A DNA stretch of 64,000 nucleotides from JBDTSW01 sp963782605. GTDB lineage: Bacteria; Actinomycetota; Thermoleophilia; Solirubrobacterales; 70-9. The DNA lies in assembly GCA_963782605.1 (NCBI GenBank), contig CAWAKK010000001.1:124001-188000 (forward strand), written 5' to 3'. The notes beneath the pieces were generated by a model. That model saw only the letters and a list, made by a program, of their open reading frames with translations, had not been told where the DNA came from and made no database searches. This document shows, piece after piece, positions 23,778 through 32,658 of the stretch (position 1 is the first letter of the stretch; each line of letters starts with the position of its first letter). The translations under genes and the position numbers were made by a program.

Positions 23778-25283
23778 ATGAAGCAGCTCACGAGCCTCGA
23801 TGCGCAGTTCCTGGCCCTCGAGAACAAGCGGCAGACCGGCCACATCGCGGGGCTGGCGATCCTCGATCCCTCGACGGCGCCAGGTGGAAAACTCGAGCTC
23901 GAGGACATCGAGCGTCTGCTGATCGAGCGAATGCCGCTTCTTCCGCCGCTTCGCCGGCGCTTGGAGACGGTCCCCCTCAACCTCGACTATCCGTACTGGG
24001 TCGAGGACACCGACTTCGACCTCGACTTTCACCTACGCGAGCTGGCCCTGCCGGACCCCGGGACCGACGAGAAGCTTGCGGAACAGGTCGCGCGCCTCGT
24101 GGCGCGCCCGCTCGACCGCTCGCGACCGCTCTGGGAGCTCTATCTCATCCATGGCCTCGAGAGCAACCGGGCTGCGCTCCTCACGAAGATCCATCACGCG
24201 CTCATCGATGGGCTCTCCGGCGCCGAGATCATGGGCATCCTCTACGACCTCGAGCCAGAGGGCAGGGCGGAGCTTCCGGAGCCGACGAAGCTGAGGCACA
24301 CCCGCAAGCCGACCGATTTGGAGATGCTCGCGCGCGGGCTGGCCGGGATCCCGAAGTACCCGGTCCGCGCCCTGCGTTCCCTGCCCGCCGCGCTTCCGAA
24401 CCTCGACGAGACCCCCTTCGGCAACCTGCCGGGTGGCGTCACGGTCGCGAGGGCGTCCGAACGCGTCCTCAAGGCGATCGGGCGCGACGACGATGGGCGT
24501 GAGCGCACGGACCTGAGAGCGCCGAAGACCCCCTTCAACGGCAAGGTCTCGCCTCACCGCCGCTTCGCGTTCGGCCGCCTCTCGCTCGATGAGGTCAAGG
24601 CGATCAAGAACGAGCATGGCTGCACGGTGAACGACGTGGTGATCGCGATCTGCACGGGCGCCGTTCGCCGCTGGCTGATCGAGCAAGGGGAGCTGCCGGG
24701 GGATCCGCTGGTGGCGCAGGTCCCGGTTTCCGTGCGAACCGACGAGCAGACTGGCACATACGGCAACCGGATCATGCTGATGCGCGCGCCGATCTTCACC
24801 AACGAGCACGATCCGGTCAGGCGACTCCAGCGCACGCATGACGCTCTCAGCGTGATGAAGGAGCGCCATCGGGCACTGCCCGCGGAGCTGCTGCAGGATG
24901 CCAACCACTTCATCCCTCCCGCGGTCTTCGCCCGCGCGGCCCACGCGACGTTCGGTCTGGCGGCGTCGGGCCGCGGACGGCCGACGTGGAATCTGGTGAT
25001 CTCCAATGTCCCTGGCCCGCAGTTCCCGATCTACTGCGCCGGCGCCCAGCTCGTCGCCAACTATCCGGTCTCCGTGATCACCGACGGCATGGGCCTGAAC
25101 ATCACGGTCATGAGCTATTTGGGCTGCCTCGACTTCGGCATCATCGCCGATCGCGATCAGATGCCCAACCTCTGGAACCTGATCGGCTTCCTCGCCGACT
25201 CGCTCGACGAGCTGCGACCAGAGCCCAAGCGCCGCCCTGTCGAGGGCGCAGCGAAGAGCACGACGGCCGGGACGGGCCCCTAG
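23778..25283 (+). CDS. Wax ester synthase/diacylglycerol acyltransferase (WS/DGAT)
   Basis: 501 residues. The N-terminus QLTSLDAQFLALENKRQTGH and the catalytic H-H-x-x-x-D-G motif (HHALIDG, His139/His140/Asp144) are diagnostic, as is the C-terminal NLVISNVPGPQFPIY region. It transfers acyl-CoA to diacylglycerol or fatty alcohol, making storage triacylglycerol or wax. Start ATG 23778 with CGGAGG upstream. It is followed 12 bases later by the exonuclease gene, so co-transcription is possible though functionally unrelated. Confidence 0.92.
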   Translation: MKQLTSLDAQFLALENKRQTGHIAGLAILDPSTAPGGKLELEDIERLLIERMPLLPPLRRRLETVPLNLDYPYWVEDTDFDLDFHLRELALPDPGTDEKLAEQVARLVARPLDRSRPLWELYLIHGLESNRAALLTKIHHALIDGLSGAEIMGILYDLEPEGRAELPEPTKLRHTRKPTDLEMLARGLAGIPKYPVRALRSLPAALPNLDETPFGNLPGGVTVARASERVLKAIGRDDDGRERTDLRAPKTPFNGKVSPHRRFAFGRLSLDEVKAIKNEHGCTVNDVVIAICTGAVRRWLIEQGELPGDPLVAQVPVSVRTDEQTGTYGNRIMLMRAPIFTNEHDPVRRLQRTHDALSVMKERHRALPAELLQDANHFIPPAVFARAAHATFGLAASGRGRPTWNLVISNVPGPQFPIYCAGAQLVANYPVSVITDGMGLNITVMSYLGCLDFGIIADRDQMPNLWNLIGFLADSLDELRPEPKRRPVEGAAKSTTAGTGP

Positions 25284-25295
25284 GGCCTTCTGCTC

Positions 25296-26159
25296 GTGGC
25301 ACGACCGCTCCTTGTCGTCGACACGCCGTCGATGCTCTACCGAGCCTTCCATGCGCTGCCGAGCTCGATCAAGGGCGCCGACGGCAAACCGGTCAACGCG
25401 CTCTTGGGTGCCGCCAACCTGATTCTCCGTGAGGTTGAGAAGCATCCTCCCCGCGCCGTCGTCCTGTGCTTCGGGCCCGACGCAGCCACCTATCGGGTCG
25501 AGCTCTTCGCGGGCTACCACGCGCAGCGCCCTGAGATGCCCGACGACCTCCAGCCCCAGTGGGCACGCTCCCGAGAGTTCTTCGAGGCTTTCGGCTGGAC
25601 CGTCTACGAACACGATTCGCTCGAGGCCGACGACCTGCTCGGGACGCTCGCCCGCAAGGAGGCCGAGGCCGGCGGCAGCGTCCTGATCCTCACCGGCGAC
25701 CGCGACATGTTCCAGTGCGCCACCGGGAAGGTCAGGGTGCTTTACACGAGCACCGGGGGGCCGCAGGGCGCGCAGCTCATCCGGCCCAAGGAGGTCCGCG
25801 AGCGGTACGGCATCGCGCCGGAGCTGGTGCCGGACTTCATCGCGCTGCGGGGCGATCCTTCCGATGGGATCCCCGGCGCCAAGGGTGTCGGTGAGAAAAC
25901 GGCCGCCGAGCTCCTCCTGCGCCACGGGTCGCTGGAGGGCGTGCTCGACAACGCGATCGCCGAGTCGCGCCCGAAGCTGCGCAGTGCGTTGATCGAGCAG
26001 CACGACGAGCTGCTCGCCTTCAAGGACATGGCCACCCTGCGTGACGCGGGCGTCGACCCGCCACCCGATGCTCCCACCGACTTTGAGGGTGCGGCCAAGG
26101 CGGCGGAGGCGTTCGGCATGAACCGGCTCGCCGAACGACTCAGTAAGGCGGCGGCATGA
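25296..26159 (+). CDS. 5'-3' exonuclease (PolA 5'-nuclease-domain family)
   Basis: 287 residues: only the 5' nuclease domain, without a polymerase. Metal-binding acidic residues lie in LLVVDTPSMLYR, HDSLEADDLLG and LTGDRDMFQ. The helix-3-turn-helix DNA-binding part is LRGDPSDGIPGAKGVGEKT. It would remove RNA primers or process flaps. GTG start. The small gene downstream follows after 12 bases. Confidence 0.88.
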   Translation: MARPLLVVDTPSMLYRAFHALPSSIKGADGKPVNALLGAANLILREVEKHPPRAVVLCFGPDAATYRVELFAGYHAQRPEMPDDLQPQWARSREFFEAFGWTVYEHDSLEADDLLGTLARKEAEAGGSVLILTGDRDMFQCATGKVRVLYTSTGGPQGAQLIRPKEVRERYGIAPELVPDFIALRGDPSDGIPGAKGVGEKTAAELLLRHGSLEGVLDNAIAESRPKLRSALIEQHDELLAFKDMATLRDAGVDPPPDAPTDFEGAAKAAEAFGMNRLAERLSKAAA

Positions 26160-26171
26160 GAGGCTTTGGCG

Positions 26172-26468
26172 ATGGGACTCGGTGACAGGCTCAGCCGAAT
26201 CGGCAAGGCGCTCGGCGGAGAGGCACACGCCGACGGCGAGGCCGAGCTGCACGTGGGGGACGCGCGTTTCGACGACTGGACGGTCATCCGCGACTTCTCC
26301 GATCTGGAAGTTGCCCGTGCCTGGCGTCAGACCCTGACGGAGGGCGGAGTCGACTCCGTCCTCACCGCCGACTGGGCTCTGGACGAGTTCGGCAAAGGGG
26401 ACGTCGCCCTGCGAGTCCCGCCAGGGCGGGCGGGCGAGGCCGAGGAGCTGTTCGACGAGCCGGAGTAA
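26172..26468 (+). CDS. Small DUF2007-like (putative signal-transducing) protein
   Basis: 98 residues. The C-terminal 65 residues (DWTVIRDFSDLEVARAWRQT, then GGVDSVLT and VALRVPPGRAGEAEELFD) follow the DUF2007 ferredoxin-like pattern: a strand, a helix carrying Ala-Arg, a second strand, then V-P and a terminal helix. The function of the family is not established. ATG 26172 has GAGAGG about 9 bases upstream. It is likely in one transcript with the exonuclease gene. Confidence 0.6.
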   Translation: MGLGDRLSRIGKALGGEAHADGEAELHVGDARFDDWTVIRDFSDLEVARAWRQTLTEGGVDSVLTADWALDEFGKGDVALRVPPGRAGEAEELFDEPE

Positions 26469-26579
26469 AGCCGCGAGCGCGAACTCCACCCCAAAGCAAT
26501 CCGTCTAGGTCCTTGTGCCTCACCGGTGGCGGGGTCTGGACGCATACCCTCCGAAAGGCGCCACGGACTGCGGCGCTCG

Positions 26580-26912
26580 CTACTTCCCAAACCACGGGAA
26601 CGGCAGCTCGAACCGAAAGTGCCCAGGCTCCAGGTCCGAGACCAGCGGCACCCGCAGCCTGCGGGCGATCCGGTAGGCCCATGCGTACGGCCAGGGAACC
26701 GGCAACGCCGTCGCGAAACGGCTCACGGTGCCGTCCTTGGCCTCCACCTCGATCGTCGCCTCCGAGATCGGGACGATGATGCCCCTCGGATGCCCGACGC
26801 TCAGGAGCCGCACGAGCTTCGGGCCGCCACCGCCGAGGACGCGGCGAATCTCGCGCGCGGCCACGCGAATGCGGAAGGGATTCAAGAGCTGCAGGCGGCC
26901 CACCGCCAACAA
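26580..26912 (-). CDS. Conserved-looking protein of unknown function (about 110 residues)
   Basis: The frame carries NPFRIRVAAREIRRVLGGGG, VEAKDGTVSRFATALPVPWP and an aromatic end, FRFELPFPWFGK. No signal peptide or membrane helix is visible. Starts are TTG 26912 or GTG 26903; neither has a convincing ribosome-binding site. It lies just downstream of the M14 peptidase on the same strand (23-base gap), so it may be the last gene of that transcript. I do not recognise the family. Confidence 0.5.
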   Translation of the reverse strand: MLAVGRLQLLNPFRIRVAAREIRRVLGGGGPKLVRLLSVGHPRGIIVPISEATIEVEAKDGTVSRFATALPVPWPYAWAYRIARRLRVPLVSDLEPGHFRFELPFPWFGK

Positions 26913-26935
26913 CTACCCACCTTGCCGGGGCTGAC

Positions 26936-29698
26936 TCAGAGGACGGCCGAGAGGACCGGGATGCCGGCTGCCTGGAGGGCCGGCAGGAGCTCGGGGCCGT
27001 AGGAGAGGTCGCGGAGCTCGACTTCGTTTGGATTCGGCACGGTCACGAACGCCGACGTGCCGACCTGGGTGAGGGTGGCGCCAACCACGCCGAGGCCGCT
27101 GATCACCTCGAGGGCTTCGCTGCCCTGAGCCGCTGGGACCTCGAGCCGAAGTGGCTGGCCGGGGCCGATCGGCTGGGGCACGGTGGAGCGGGCCTTGGCG
27201 ACGTCGGCCGCGGCCGCCTTCGAGGTCACATCACGCCCCTTTGCGAACTGGCTCTCAGGGTAGGCAAGCGCGTTGGCGATCAGGAGCTGCGTGCCCTCTG
27301 TAAAGGCCCTGTAGTTGGGCTCGCCGGAGAAGAGCACCACGCGCCCGTCGCCGAACTCCTCGTCCACGAGGGCCGCGCTTCCCTCGAGGATCTCGGTGCC
27401 GCGAGCGAATCCGGAGACGAACCAGTCGGGACCCTGCTCGGGATAGCTCGCGGCGACTGAGCCGTCCGTCGCCGGCACCAGCACGTCCTCGCCGAGGTTG
27501 AACTGATAGGCGAAGTCGGGCGCGGCGAGGGTCAGGGGGCTCTCGTCGTCGAGGTCGATCCGGAACAGCGAGCCCGGGACCTGTAGCCCCTGCGCGCGCT
27601 CGAAGCGGGCGGACGTGAGGCCGTGCTCTGAAGCCCAGGCGCTGCCGCCGGTGGCGCCGAAGCGGTTCCAGCCAATGAAGAGGCCACCATTGCCGACCCA
27701 CCGGCGAACCTGCTTCGCCGCCTTGTCCAGTTGGATCACGGCAGTGCCTGTGACCAGGAGCGTGCCGTAGTCGCCACCTCGGAGGGCGCCGTCCTTGATC
27801 TCCTCGCCCGTCAGAACATCGAACGGGATCTTCCAGACCTCCTTCAGCATGAAGCGGAAGTGCCCACGGGACTCCCCGGCGTTGGAGACCAGCGCGAGCT
27901 TGCGGTCGGTGACCGGCTCACCGTCTGGCGCGGTTCCTGAACCCGCCCTGACGTCAAGCGTGAACTCCTCGGCTGCGTCGGTGACCGCGGCGGTCGCGCT
28001 GCCCGGCGCGATGAACGTCCCCTCGTCGAGCTCATCAGCGAACGGCTCGTTCAGACGCTCCACCGCAACTCCGTCGCGCGCGAGGTCGAGCGCGGCGGCG
28101 ACCGCCTTGCCGGTGTCGCCCTCCCAGGTGTAGTAGGCGGGCGCTCCGGGCTCGACCGAACCGCCTGGAACCGACGTGACCGCCGTCGCCTCGGGGTCCA
28201 CCGCGGCGGCGTTGAAGCCGGCGTCCTCCAGATTCATGAGCAACGGGTTCGACCACGCGGTTACGTCGTAGAAGTAGGGGAAGGGGACGTAGCTCTCCTC
28301 GCCGAGCATCGCCTCGATCCAGTGCTTTTGCGGCTGCGCCATCGGAATCCAGTAGGTGCCAGCCGGTAGTTCCTCGGGGGCCGCGTCCCGCCCGTAGCGC
28401 TCGAAGTCGGAGAGGTCGAGCTCGTCATCGAGGCGGTAGACCTCGACCCCGGTCGAGATCAGGCGGTCGAGCAGCTCGGACACGTCGGAGAACTGACTGT
28501 CGCCGGGGATGAAGTAGTTGCGGATCGTTCGGTCGGGCACCTCGAAGCGGACCTCGTTCTCCGGCTGTACGACCTCGTTTGGCTCGAGCTGCCCGGCCTC
28601 ACCCTGCGCGAGCGCATCAACATGTGCGTCGTAGAGCTCGCCGAGGATCTGCTCCTTGTTCTCAGCCGCCTCCTGCAGGCTTCGCCATCCCGCCACACGC
28701 TGCTCTCTCACCTTGATCGGGTAGGGGTCCTGATACCCCTTCTCAAAGGTCATCCCGGCCGCCGTGAAGGCGGCCGCGGGCACCGTGTCCCCATAGCCCA
28801 TGTAGAACAGGTCGTAGACCGAGTAGTTGAAGTAGTCCCAGGTCGTCGGTGACGGCTCCGAGGGATCGCGTCGCGAGTCGAACTCGTCCTGGAGAGAGGC
28901 ACCGTAGATGTCGTTGATCCATCCAACGACCTCGGACGAGAGCTCGTGGTGAATCGGGTCGGCGTTCGGCGGGAAGAAGAACCGCGTGCCGCTCATCTCG
29001 TGGGCGTCGATGAAGAGGACCGGCGGGTAGTCGGCAAGCAGGTCCATCTTGCCGTCTGTCTCGGGCTGGGTCCGGGCGAACCAGTCCCGGTTCATGTCGA
29101 AGTAGTAGCGGTTGGTGCGGAACCCGCGCCTGCGTCCGTAGGGGTTCTGGACGGGCATGATCCCGATCAGTAGCTCGTCGCGGAGCTCCTGCGCCTCGCA
29201 GTCGATCCGCGCCGCGAGCTGGTAGAGGATCGAGGCGGCGGCGTCGGCTCCCGAAGGCTCGTTCCCGTGAACATTCGCGGCGTACCAGACGATCGCCTTG
29301 CTGTCGGAGGCAAGCGTCGCGGCCTCCTCGGAGTCGGTCACACGCGGATCACGGAGGGCCTTGTTCGCGTCGATGACGGTATTGGGGTCGGCGACGTCAG
29401 CGGCGTCGCCGGTGATCGCGTAGATGAGCGAGTCCCCTGCGTCGTTCGTTGCGTATTCACCCAGCGCCACGCGGTCGCTCTGTGAGTCGACGAGCTCGAA
29501 GTAGTCGTAGAGCTGCCTCACGGACGCCTTGCGCTGGCCGAACTCCGGGATGCCCTCAGCCGGCGAGGTGATGCCGTCCTCATAGACAGGATCGCCGGGA
29601 GGACATCCGCCGACTCCCGCCGCGGCCGCCGAGCTCGGCGCTGCGAAAACCGCCGCGAGCGCGGCCGCCGCTACGCAGGTGCGTCTGAAGTTCCTCAC
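26936..29698 (-). CDS. Secreted M14-family zinc carboxypeptidase, large multidomain
   Basis: 920 residues with a signal peptide (1-27). The catalytic domain (about 55-350) has the M14 zinc ligands His144 and Glu147 (HGNEPSG) and His233 (FIDAHEMSG). NPYGRRRGFRTNRYYFDMNR is the substrate-binding Arg region. The following 550 residues form at least one more domain, ending with a beta-rich end; part (LLVTGTAVIQLDK and GRVVLFSGEPNYRAFTEG) looks like a glutamine-amidotransferase-like fold. It would act on extracellular peptides; specificity is unknown. Confidence 0.85.
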   Translation of the reverse strand: MRNFRRTCVAAAALAAVFAAPSSAAAAGVGGCPPGDPVYEDGITSPAEGIPEFGQRKASVRQLYDYFELVDSQSDRVALGEYATNDAGDSLIYAITGDAADVADPNTVIDANKALRDPRVTDSEEAATLASDSKAIVWYAANVHGNEPSGADAAASILYQLAARIDCEAQELRDELLIGIMPVQNPYGRRRGFRTNRYYFDMNRDWFARTQPETDGKMDLLADYPPVLFIDAHEMSGTRFFFPPNADPIHHELSSEVVGWINDIYGASLQDEFDSRRDPSEPSPTTWDYFNYSVYDLFYMGYGDTVPAAAFTAAGMTFEKGYQDPYPIKVREQRVAGWRSLQEAAENKEQILGELYDAHVDALAQGEAGQLEPNEVVQPENEVRFEVPDRTIRNYFIPGDSQFSDVSELLDRLISTGVEVYRLDDELDLSDFERYGRDAAPEELPAGTYWIPMAQPQKHWIEAMLGEESYVPFPYFYDVTAWSNPLLMNLEDAGFNAAAVDPEATAVTSVPGGSVEPGAPAYYTWEGDTGKAVAAALDLARDGVAVERLNEPFADELDEGTFIAPGSATAAVTDAAEEFTLDVRAGSGTAPDGEPVTDRKLALVSNAGESRGHFRFMLKEVWKIPFDVLTGEEIKDGALRGGDYGTLLVTGTAVIQLDKAAKQVRRWVGNGGLFIGWNRFGATGGSAWASEHGLTSARFERAQGLQVPGSLFRIDLDDESPLTLAAPDFAYQFNLGEDVLVPATDGSVAASYPEQGPDWFVSGFARGTEILEGSAALVDEEFGDGRVVLFSGEPNYRAFTEGTQLLIANALAYPESQFAKGRDVTSKAAAADVAKARSTVPQPIGPGQPLRLEVPAAQGSEALEVISGLGVVGATLTQVGTSAFVTVPNPNEVELRDLSYGPELLPALQAAGIPVLSAVL

Positions 29699-29729
29699 CG
29701 ACGCGAGTCTAATGGCTGCTGAACGAGCT

Positions 29730-30842
29730 TCAGGGTTCGACTCGAGCGGACTCGCGCACCAAGAACTCCAAGAGCCCCCTCATCCCGCTGTCCTCGTGGA
29801 CGCCCAGCTGGATGTCGGCGCCGGAGCCCTGCTCCAGGATCGTCTCGATATGTTCGAGTTCAGCCTCGCAGCCGAGCTCCGAAGCCACGTTCGCGGCCTC
29901 CTCCATGCATTCGCGTGCAAGCTCGCGGGCCTCGACGGGGAGCGAGTTTCGATTGAGGAGCTTGGCGTCTAGCCCGCGGCGGGTGGCCTGGAAGCTCGAC
30001 TCGGCGAGAGCCTCGCGCGATGGGATGCTGTCCTGGCTCCGTTCCGCCTCGATGCGCACGAGGCAGTGCACGAGCGCCGAGATCGCGGCCGCGGAGCGCA
30101 GGTCGAACTGGGTGTCGGCCGCGCGGATCTCGATCGTGCCCAGCCCCGGATGGATGCGAGCGTCCCACCAGATGTGCGTGGGGTCGTTAAGCCCTGCGGC
30201 CGCACAGACCTCGCGCGTCACCTTCGAGAACTGGGCGAAGTCCTCGAACTCAGGGGCCATCGCGGCCCGTGGGTAGCTGCGAAAGATGACGGTGCGCGAG
30301 CTGGCCAGCCCAGAGTCCTCGCCGAACCAAAACGGCGAGTTCGCGGCGAGGGCGTTGATCAGCGGGATATGCGTGCGAATGCCGTTGTACGCCTGCACCG
30401 CCGTCTGCTTGTCCGGCATCCCAACGTGGATGTGCTGGCCGCAGATCGGGGTGCGCAGGACACCCTTGAGCGCATCCTCGATCTCGGTGTAGCGGTCGGT
30501 GCGGTAGATGCCGGCCTCCCCTGGTTTGGCGTTCGGGTGTACGCCCGCTCCGATGATCCTTGCGCCGGACTCGACCAGCTCCTTGCGTACCGCCCGCAGC
30601 GCGTCCACCGCCTCGGCGGCGTTCGCGGAGATCTCGGAGCGCGACTCGACCATCGCCTGGAAGAGCTCGCCCGTGATGTCGCCATCCTCCGGTTCGGCCT
30701 CGCCCAGCACCTCCGCGCTCTCATCGACGAGCTCGTTGTCCGCCCCCACCAACAGAAGCTCCTCCTCCACCCCCAGCACGAAGGGCGGTTCCGAGCCGAA
30801 GTTGGCTGCCCACAGATCCCCGGCTGTCGGAGTGAGCGTCAC
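29730..30842 (-). CDS. Glutamate-cysteine ligase family 2 (YbdK-type carboxylate-amine ligase)
   Basis: 370 residues. GCS2 signatures are FVLGVEEELLLV at the start, GAGVHPNAKPGEAGI, ICGQHIHVGMPD and GTIEIRAADTQFD. The family forms gamma-glutamyl-cysteine or other gamma-glutamyl amides with ATP; in actinomycetotes related EgtA-like enzymes feed ergothioneine. No egtB-D genes are nearby, so a generic carboxylate-amine ligase call is safest. It begins divergent from the EEP gene. Confidence 0.85.
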   Translation of the reverse strand: MTLTPTAGDLWAANFGSEPPFVLGVEEELLLVGADNELVDESAEVLGEAEPEDGDITGELFQAMVESRSEISANAAEAVDALRAVRKELVESGARIIGAGVHPNAKPGEAGIYRTDRYTEIEDALKGVLRTPICGQHIHVGMPDKQTAVQAYNGIRTHIPLINALAANSPFWFGEDSGLASSRTVIFRSYPRAAMAPEFEDFAQFSKVTREVCAAAGLNDPTHIWWDARIHPGLGTIEIRAADTQFDLRSAAAISALVHCLVRIEAERSQDSIPSREALAESSFQATRRGLDAKLLNRNSLPVEARELARECMEEAANVASELGCEAELEHIETILEQGSGADIQLGVHEDSGMRGLLEFLVRESARVEP

Positions 30843-30917
30843 CGCTTCGCATTGTTACCCCTTTCGCCCCGACGCGCTCGCGGGAGCCGTCAGATCGTCA
30901 GAGCAGACTGGACCACG

Positions 30918-31709
30918 GTGCTTCTGAAGCTGCTCACTTGGAACGTTGCCGGGCGCACGAAGCTGCTCGGCGAGCAGGCGGCCGCCGCCGTGCGCCAGGA
31001 GGCCGACATCGTGTGCCTGCAGGAGATACGCCCGAGCACAGCGCCGCGCTGGCGGCGCGCGCTGGCCGCGGCCGGCCTGGTGCACTCGCTGGACTCGAGT
31101 GAGTTCGCCGACGGGCGAAGGCTCTTCAATCTCACGGCCAGTCGCTGGGAGCTCTACGAGCTACCGCCGCTGGGCGCGCCCCAGCCGGAGCGGGCTCTCT
31201 GCACCGTGTCCGACTCCCCGGCGGGGTTGATCGAGCTCGTGAACGCCCACATCCCGCCGGCGCGGGCCGGGAGCCTCGTGAAGGTGGAGACCTGCGAGGC
31301 GCTGCACGAGCGCCTCGCGCGGCCTGCCGGCCGCCACCGCATCCTCTGTGGCGACCTCAACACCCCGCGCCGCGAATCGACGGAGGGCGAGGTCGAGACA
31401 TTCGCCTCCAACCATCCGCGGTGGGAGGCACGCTGGGACGCTGCCGAGCGATCGGTGCTCTCAGGGCTCGCCGAGTGGGATCTGCGCGACGCCTTCCGGG
31501 CGCTGCACGGCTGGGAGCGCGGCGATGTGAGCTGGGTCATGCACACACGAGCGCGGCGCAAGTCCGGCCATCGACTCGACCACGTCCTGAGCTCAGCGGG
31601 CCTCCACCCCGTTCACTGCGACTATCAGCACGGCTGGCGGGAAGCCGGGCTCTCAGACCACTCCGCCCTCGAGGCGATCTTCGATCCGGTAGCGATTCCC
31701 GGGCGCTGA
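30918..31709 (+). CDS. Endonuclease/exonuclease/phosphatase-family protein
   Basis: 263 residues of EEP fold. Catalytic motifs are LLTWNVAG (Asn), IVCLQEIRP (metal Glu), RILCGDLNTPR (Asp/Asn), and RLDHVLSS with AGLSDHSALEAIF (Asp-His). This is the exonuclease III/DNase I-like active site, but the substrate could be nucleic acid or a phospholipid/inositol phosphate. GTG start at 30918; residues upstream do not belong to the fold. Confidence 0.82.
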   Translation: MLLKLLTWNVAGRTKLLGEQAAAAVRQEADIVCLQEIRPSTAPRWRRALAAAGLVHSLDSSEFADGRRLFNLTASRWELYELPPLGAPQPERALCTVSDSPAGLIELVNAHIPPARAGSLVKVETCEALHERLARPAGRHRILCGDLNTPRRESTEGEVETFASNHPRWEARWDAAERSVLSGLAEWDLRDAFRALHGWERGDVSWVMHTRARRKSGHRLDHVLSSAGLHPVHCDYQHGWREAGLSDHSALEAIFDPVAIPGR

Positions 31710-31746
31710 AGGGCGGGGGTGCGCCTGTACTCCTCGCCGGCCGCTC

Positions 31747-32643
31747 CTACCGCAGCGCGGCCGCGTCTCGCTCGAGGCGGGCGAGCGTTTCGTCGTCGCA
31801 GGTCGCGAAGAACGAGCCAACGGCGTCGACCAGGTGGCTCATCGAGTCGGCCGCGAACAGGACCGGCTGGTACTTCGTGATGTCGTAGTCGATCGTCGCC
31901 ATCGCGTGGAAGTCGATCGGACGGATCTCCATCGCCCGGAACTCCTCGATCTCGCCGTAGGACGAGAGGATCCCCGCGCCGTACGCGCGCAGCTCGCCGT
32001 CCTCCCAGACGACTCCGAACTCGATCGTGAACCAGAACACGTCGGCCACCATCTGCAGCCCCTCGGGGGTCTCCGCCCGGCGAGCTGCCTCGCCAGCGAG
32101 GCGGTTGAGCTCGGCGAACTCCTCGTCGGCGAGCAGGTGGCCATGGCCGATGACCTCGTGAATCAGGTCCGGCTCGGGTGTGTAGAGGGGCGCCGCGTGA
32201 TGGCGCACGTACTGGGTCGAGTGAAAGCGGCGGTCGGCGAGTGAGCCGTAGAACTCGTCGAGGGGCACGATGCCGGCTGCGGGCACGTACTCGAACCCGC
32301 TGAGCGGCCGGAGGTTGGCCGTCACCTCGTTTAGCTGCGGGATGCGGTCGCGCGGCAGGTCGAGCGCCGTTACGGCCTCGCAAAAGGGGCGGCAGGCGTA
32401 ACGCTCATGCTTCGGGGCGAGCTCGCGGCAGACGGTGCGCCAGACCTCGTGCTCGGCCTCCGTGTACTCGATCTGAGGAATCGAGTCGCCGGGGCTCCAG
32501 GCGAGAGCAGCCGCCGCAATCGCGTTGCGGCGCTCGCGGTAGGCCGTGTCGTTTACCCCAGGGTGGTCGTCCCCGAGGTGGACCGTCACCTCCCCGTCGT
32601 CGCCGGTCGTGACCGGTGAGTAGAGCTGTGCCTCCTCGAACAT
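31747..32643 (-). CDS. phhA: Phenylalanine 4-monooxygenase
   Basis: 298 residues, a bacterial single-domain phenylalanine hydroxylase using tetrahydropterin and Fe(II). The iron ligands are His162 and His167 in HEVIGHGH, and Glu208 in WFTIEFG. VPAAGIVPLDEFYGSLADR is family-typical. It converts phenylalanine to tyrosine and is the third gene of hppD-hmgA-phhA (16 bases after hmgA), feeding the homogentisate route. Confidence 0.94.
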   Translation of the reverse strand: MFEEAQLYSPVTTGDDGEVTVHLGDDHPGVNDTAYRERRNAIAAAALAWSPGDSIPQIEYTEAEHEVWRTVCRELAPKHERYACRPFCEAVTALDLPRDRIPQLNEVTANLRPLSGFEYVPAAGIVPLDEFYGSLADRRFHSTQYVRHHAAPLYTPEPDLIHEVIGHGHLLADEEFAELNRLAGEAARRAETPEGLQMVADVFWFTIEFGVVWEDGELRAYGAGILSSYGEIEEFRAMEIRPIDFHAMATIDYDITKYQPVLFAADSMSHLVDAVGSFFATCDDETLARLERDAAALR

Positions 32644-32658
32644 CGAAGTCTCCTTCCG

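Noticed and set aside
24033..26489. Very long minus-strand open frame (818 codons)
   Set aside because: Arg/Glu/Asp/Val-rich antisense of WS/DGAT and the exonuclease gene; it spans two clear genes and shows no domain.
29730..31709. A long plus-strand frame over 30066-31709
   Set aside because: Its first 850 bases are the antisense of the YbdK gene with no family similarity. Only the part after GTG 30918 is the EEP protein.
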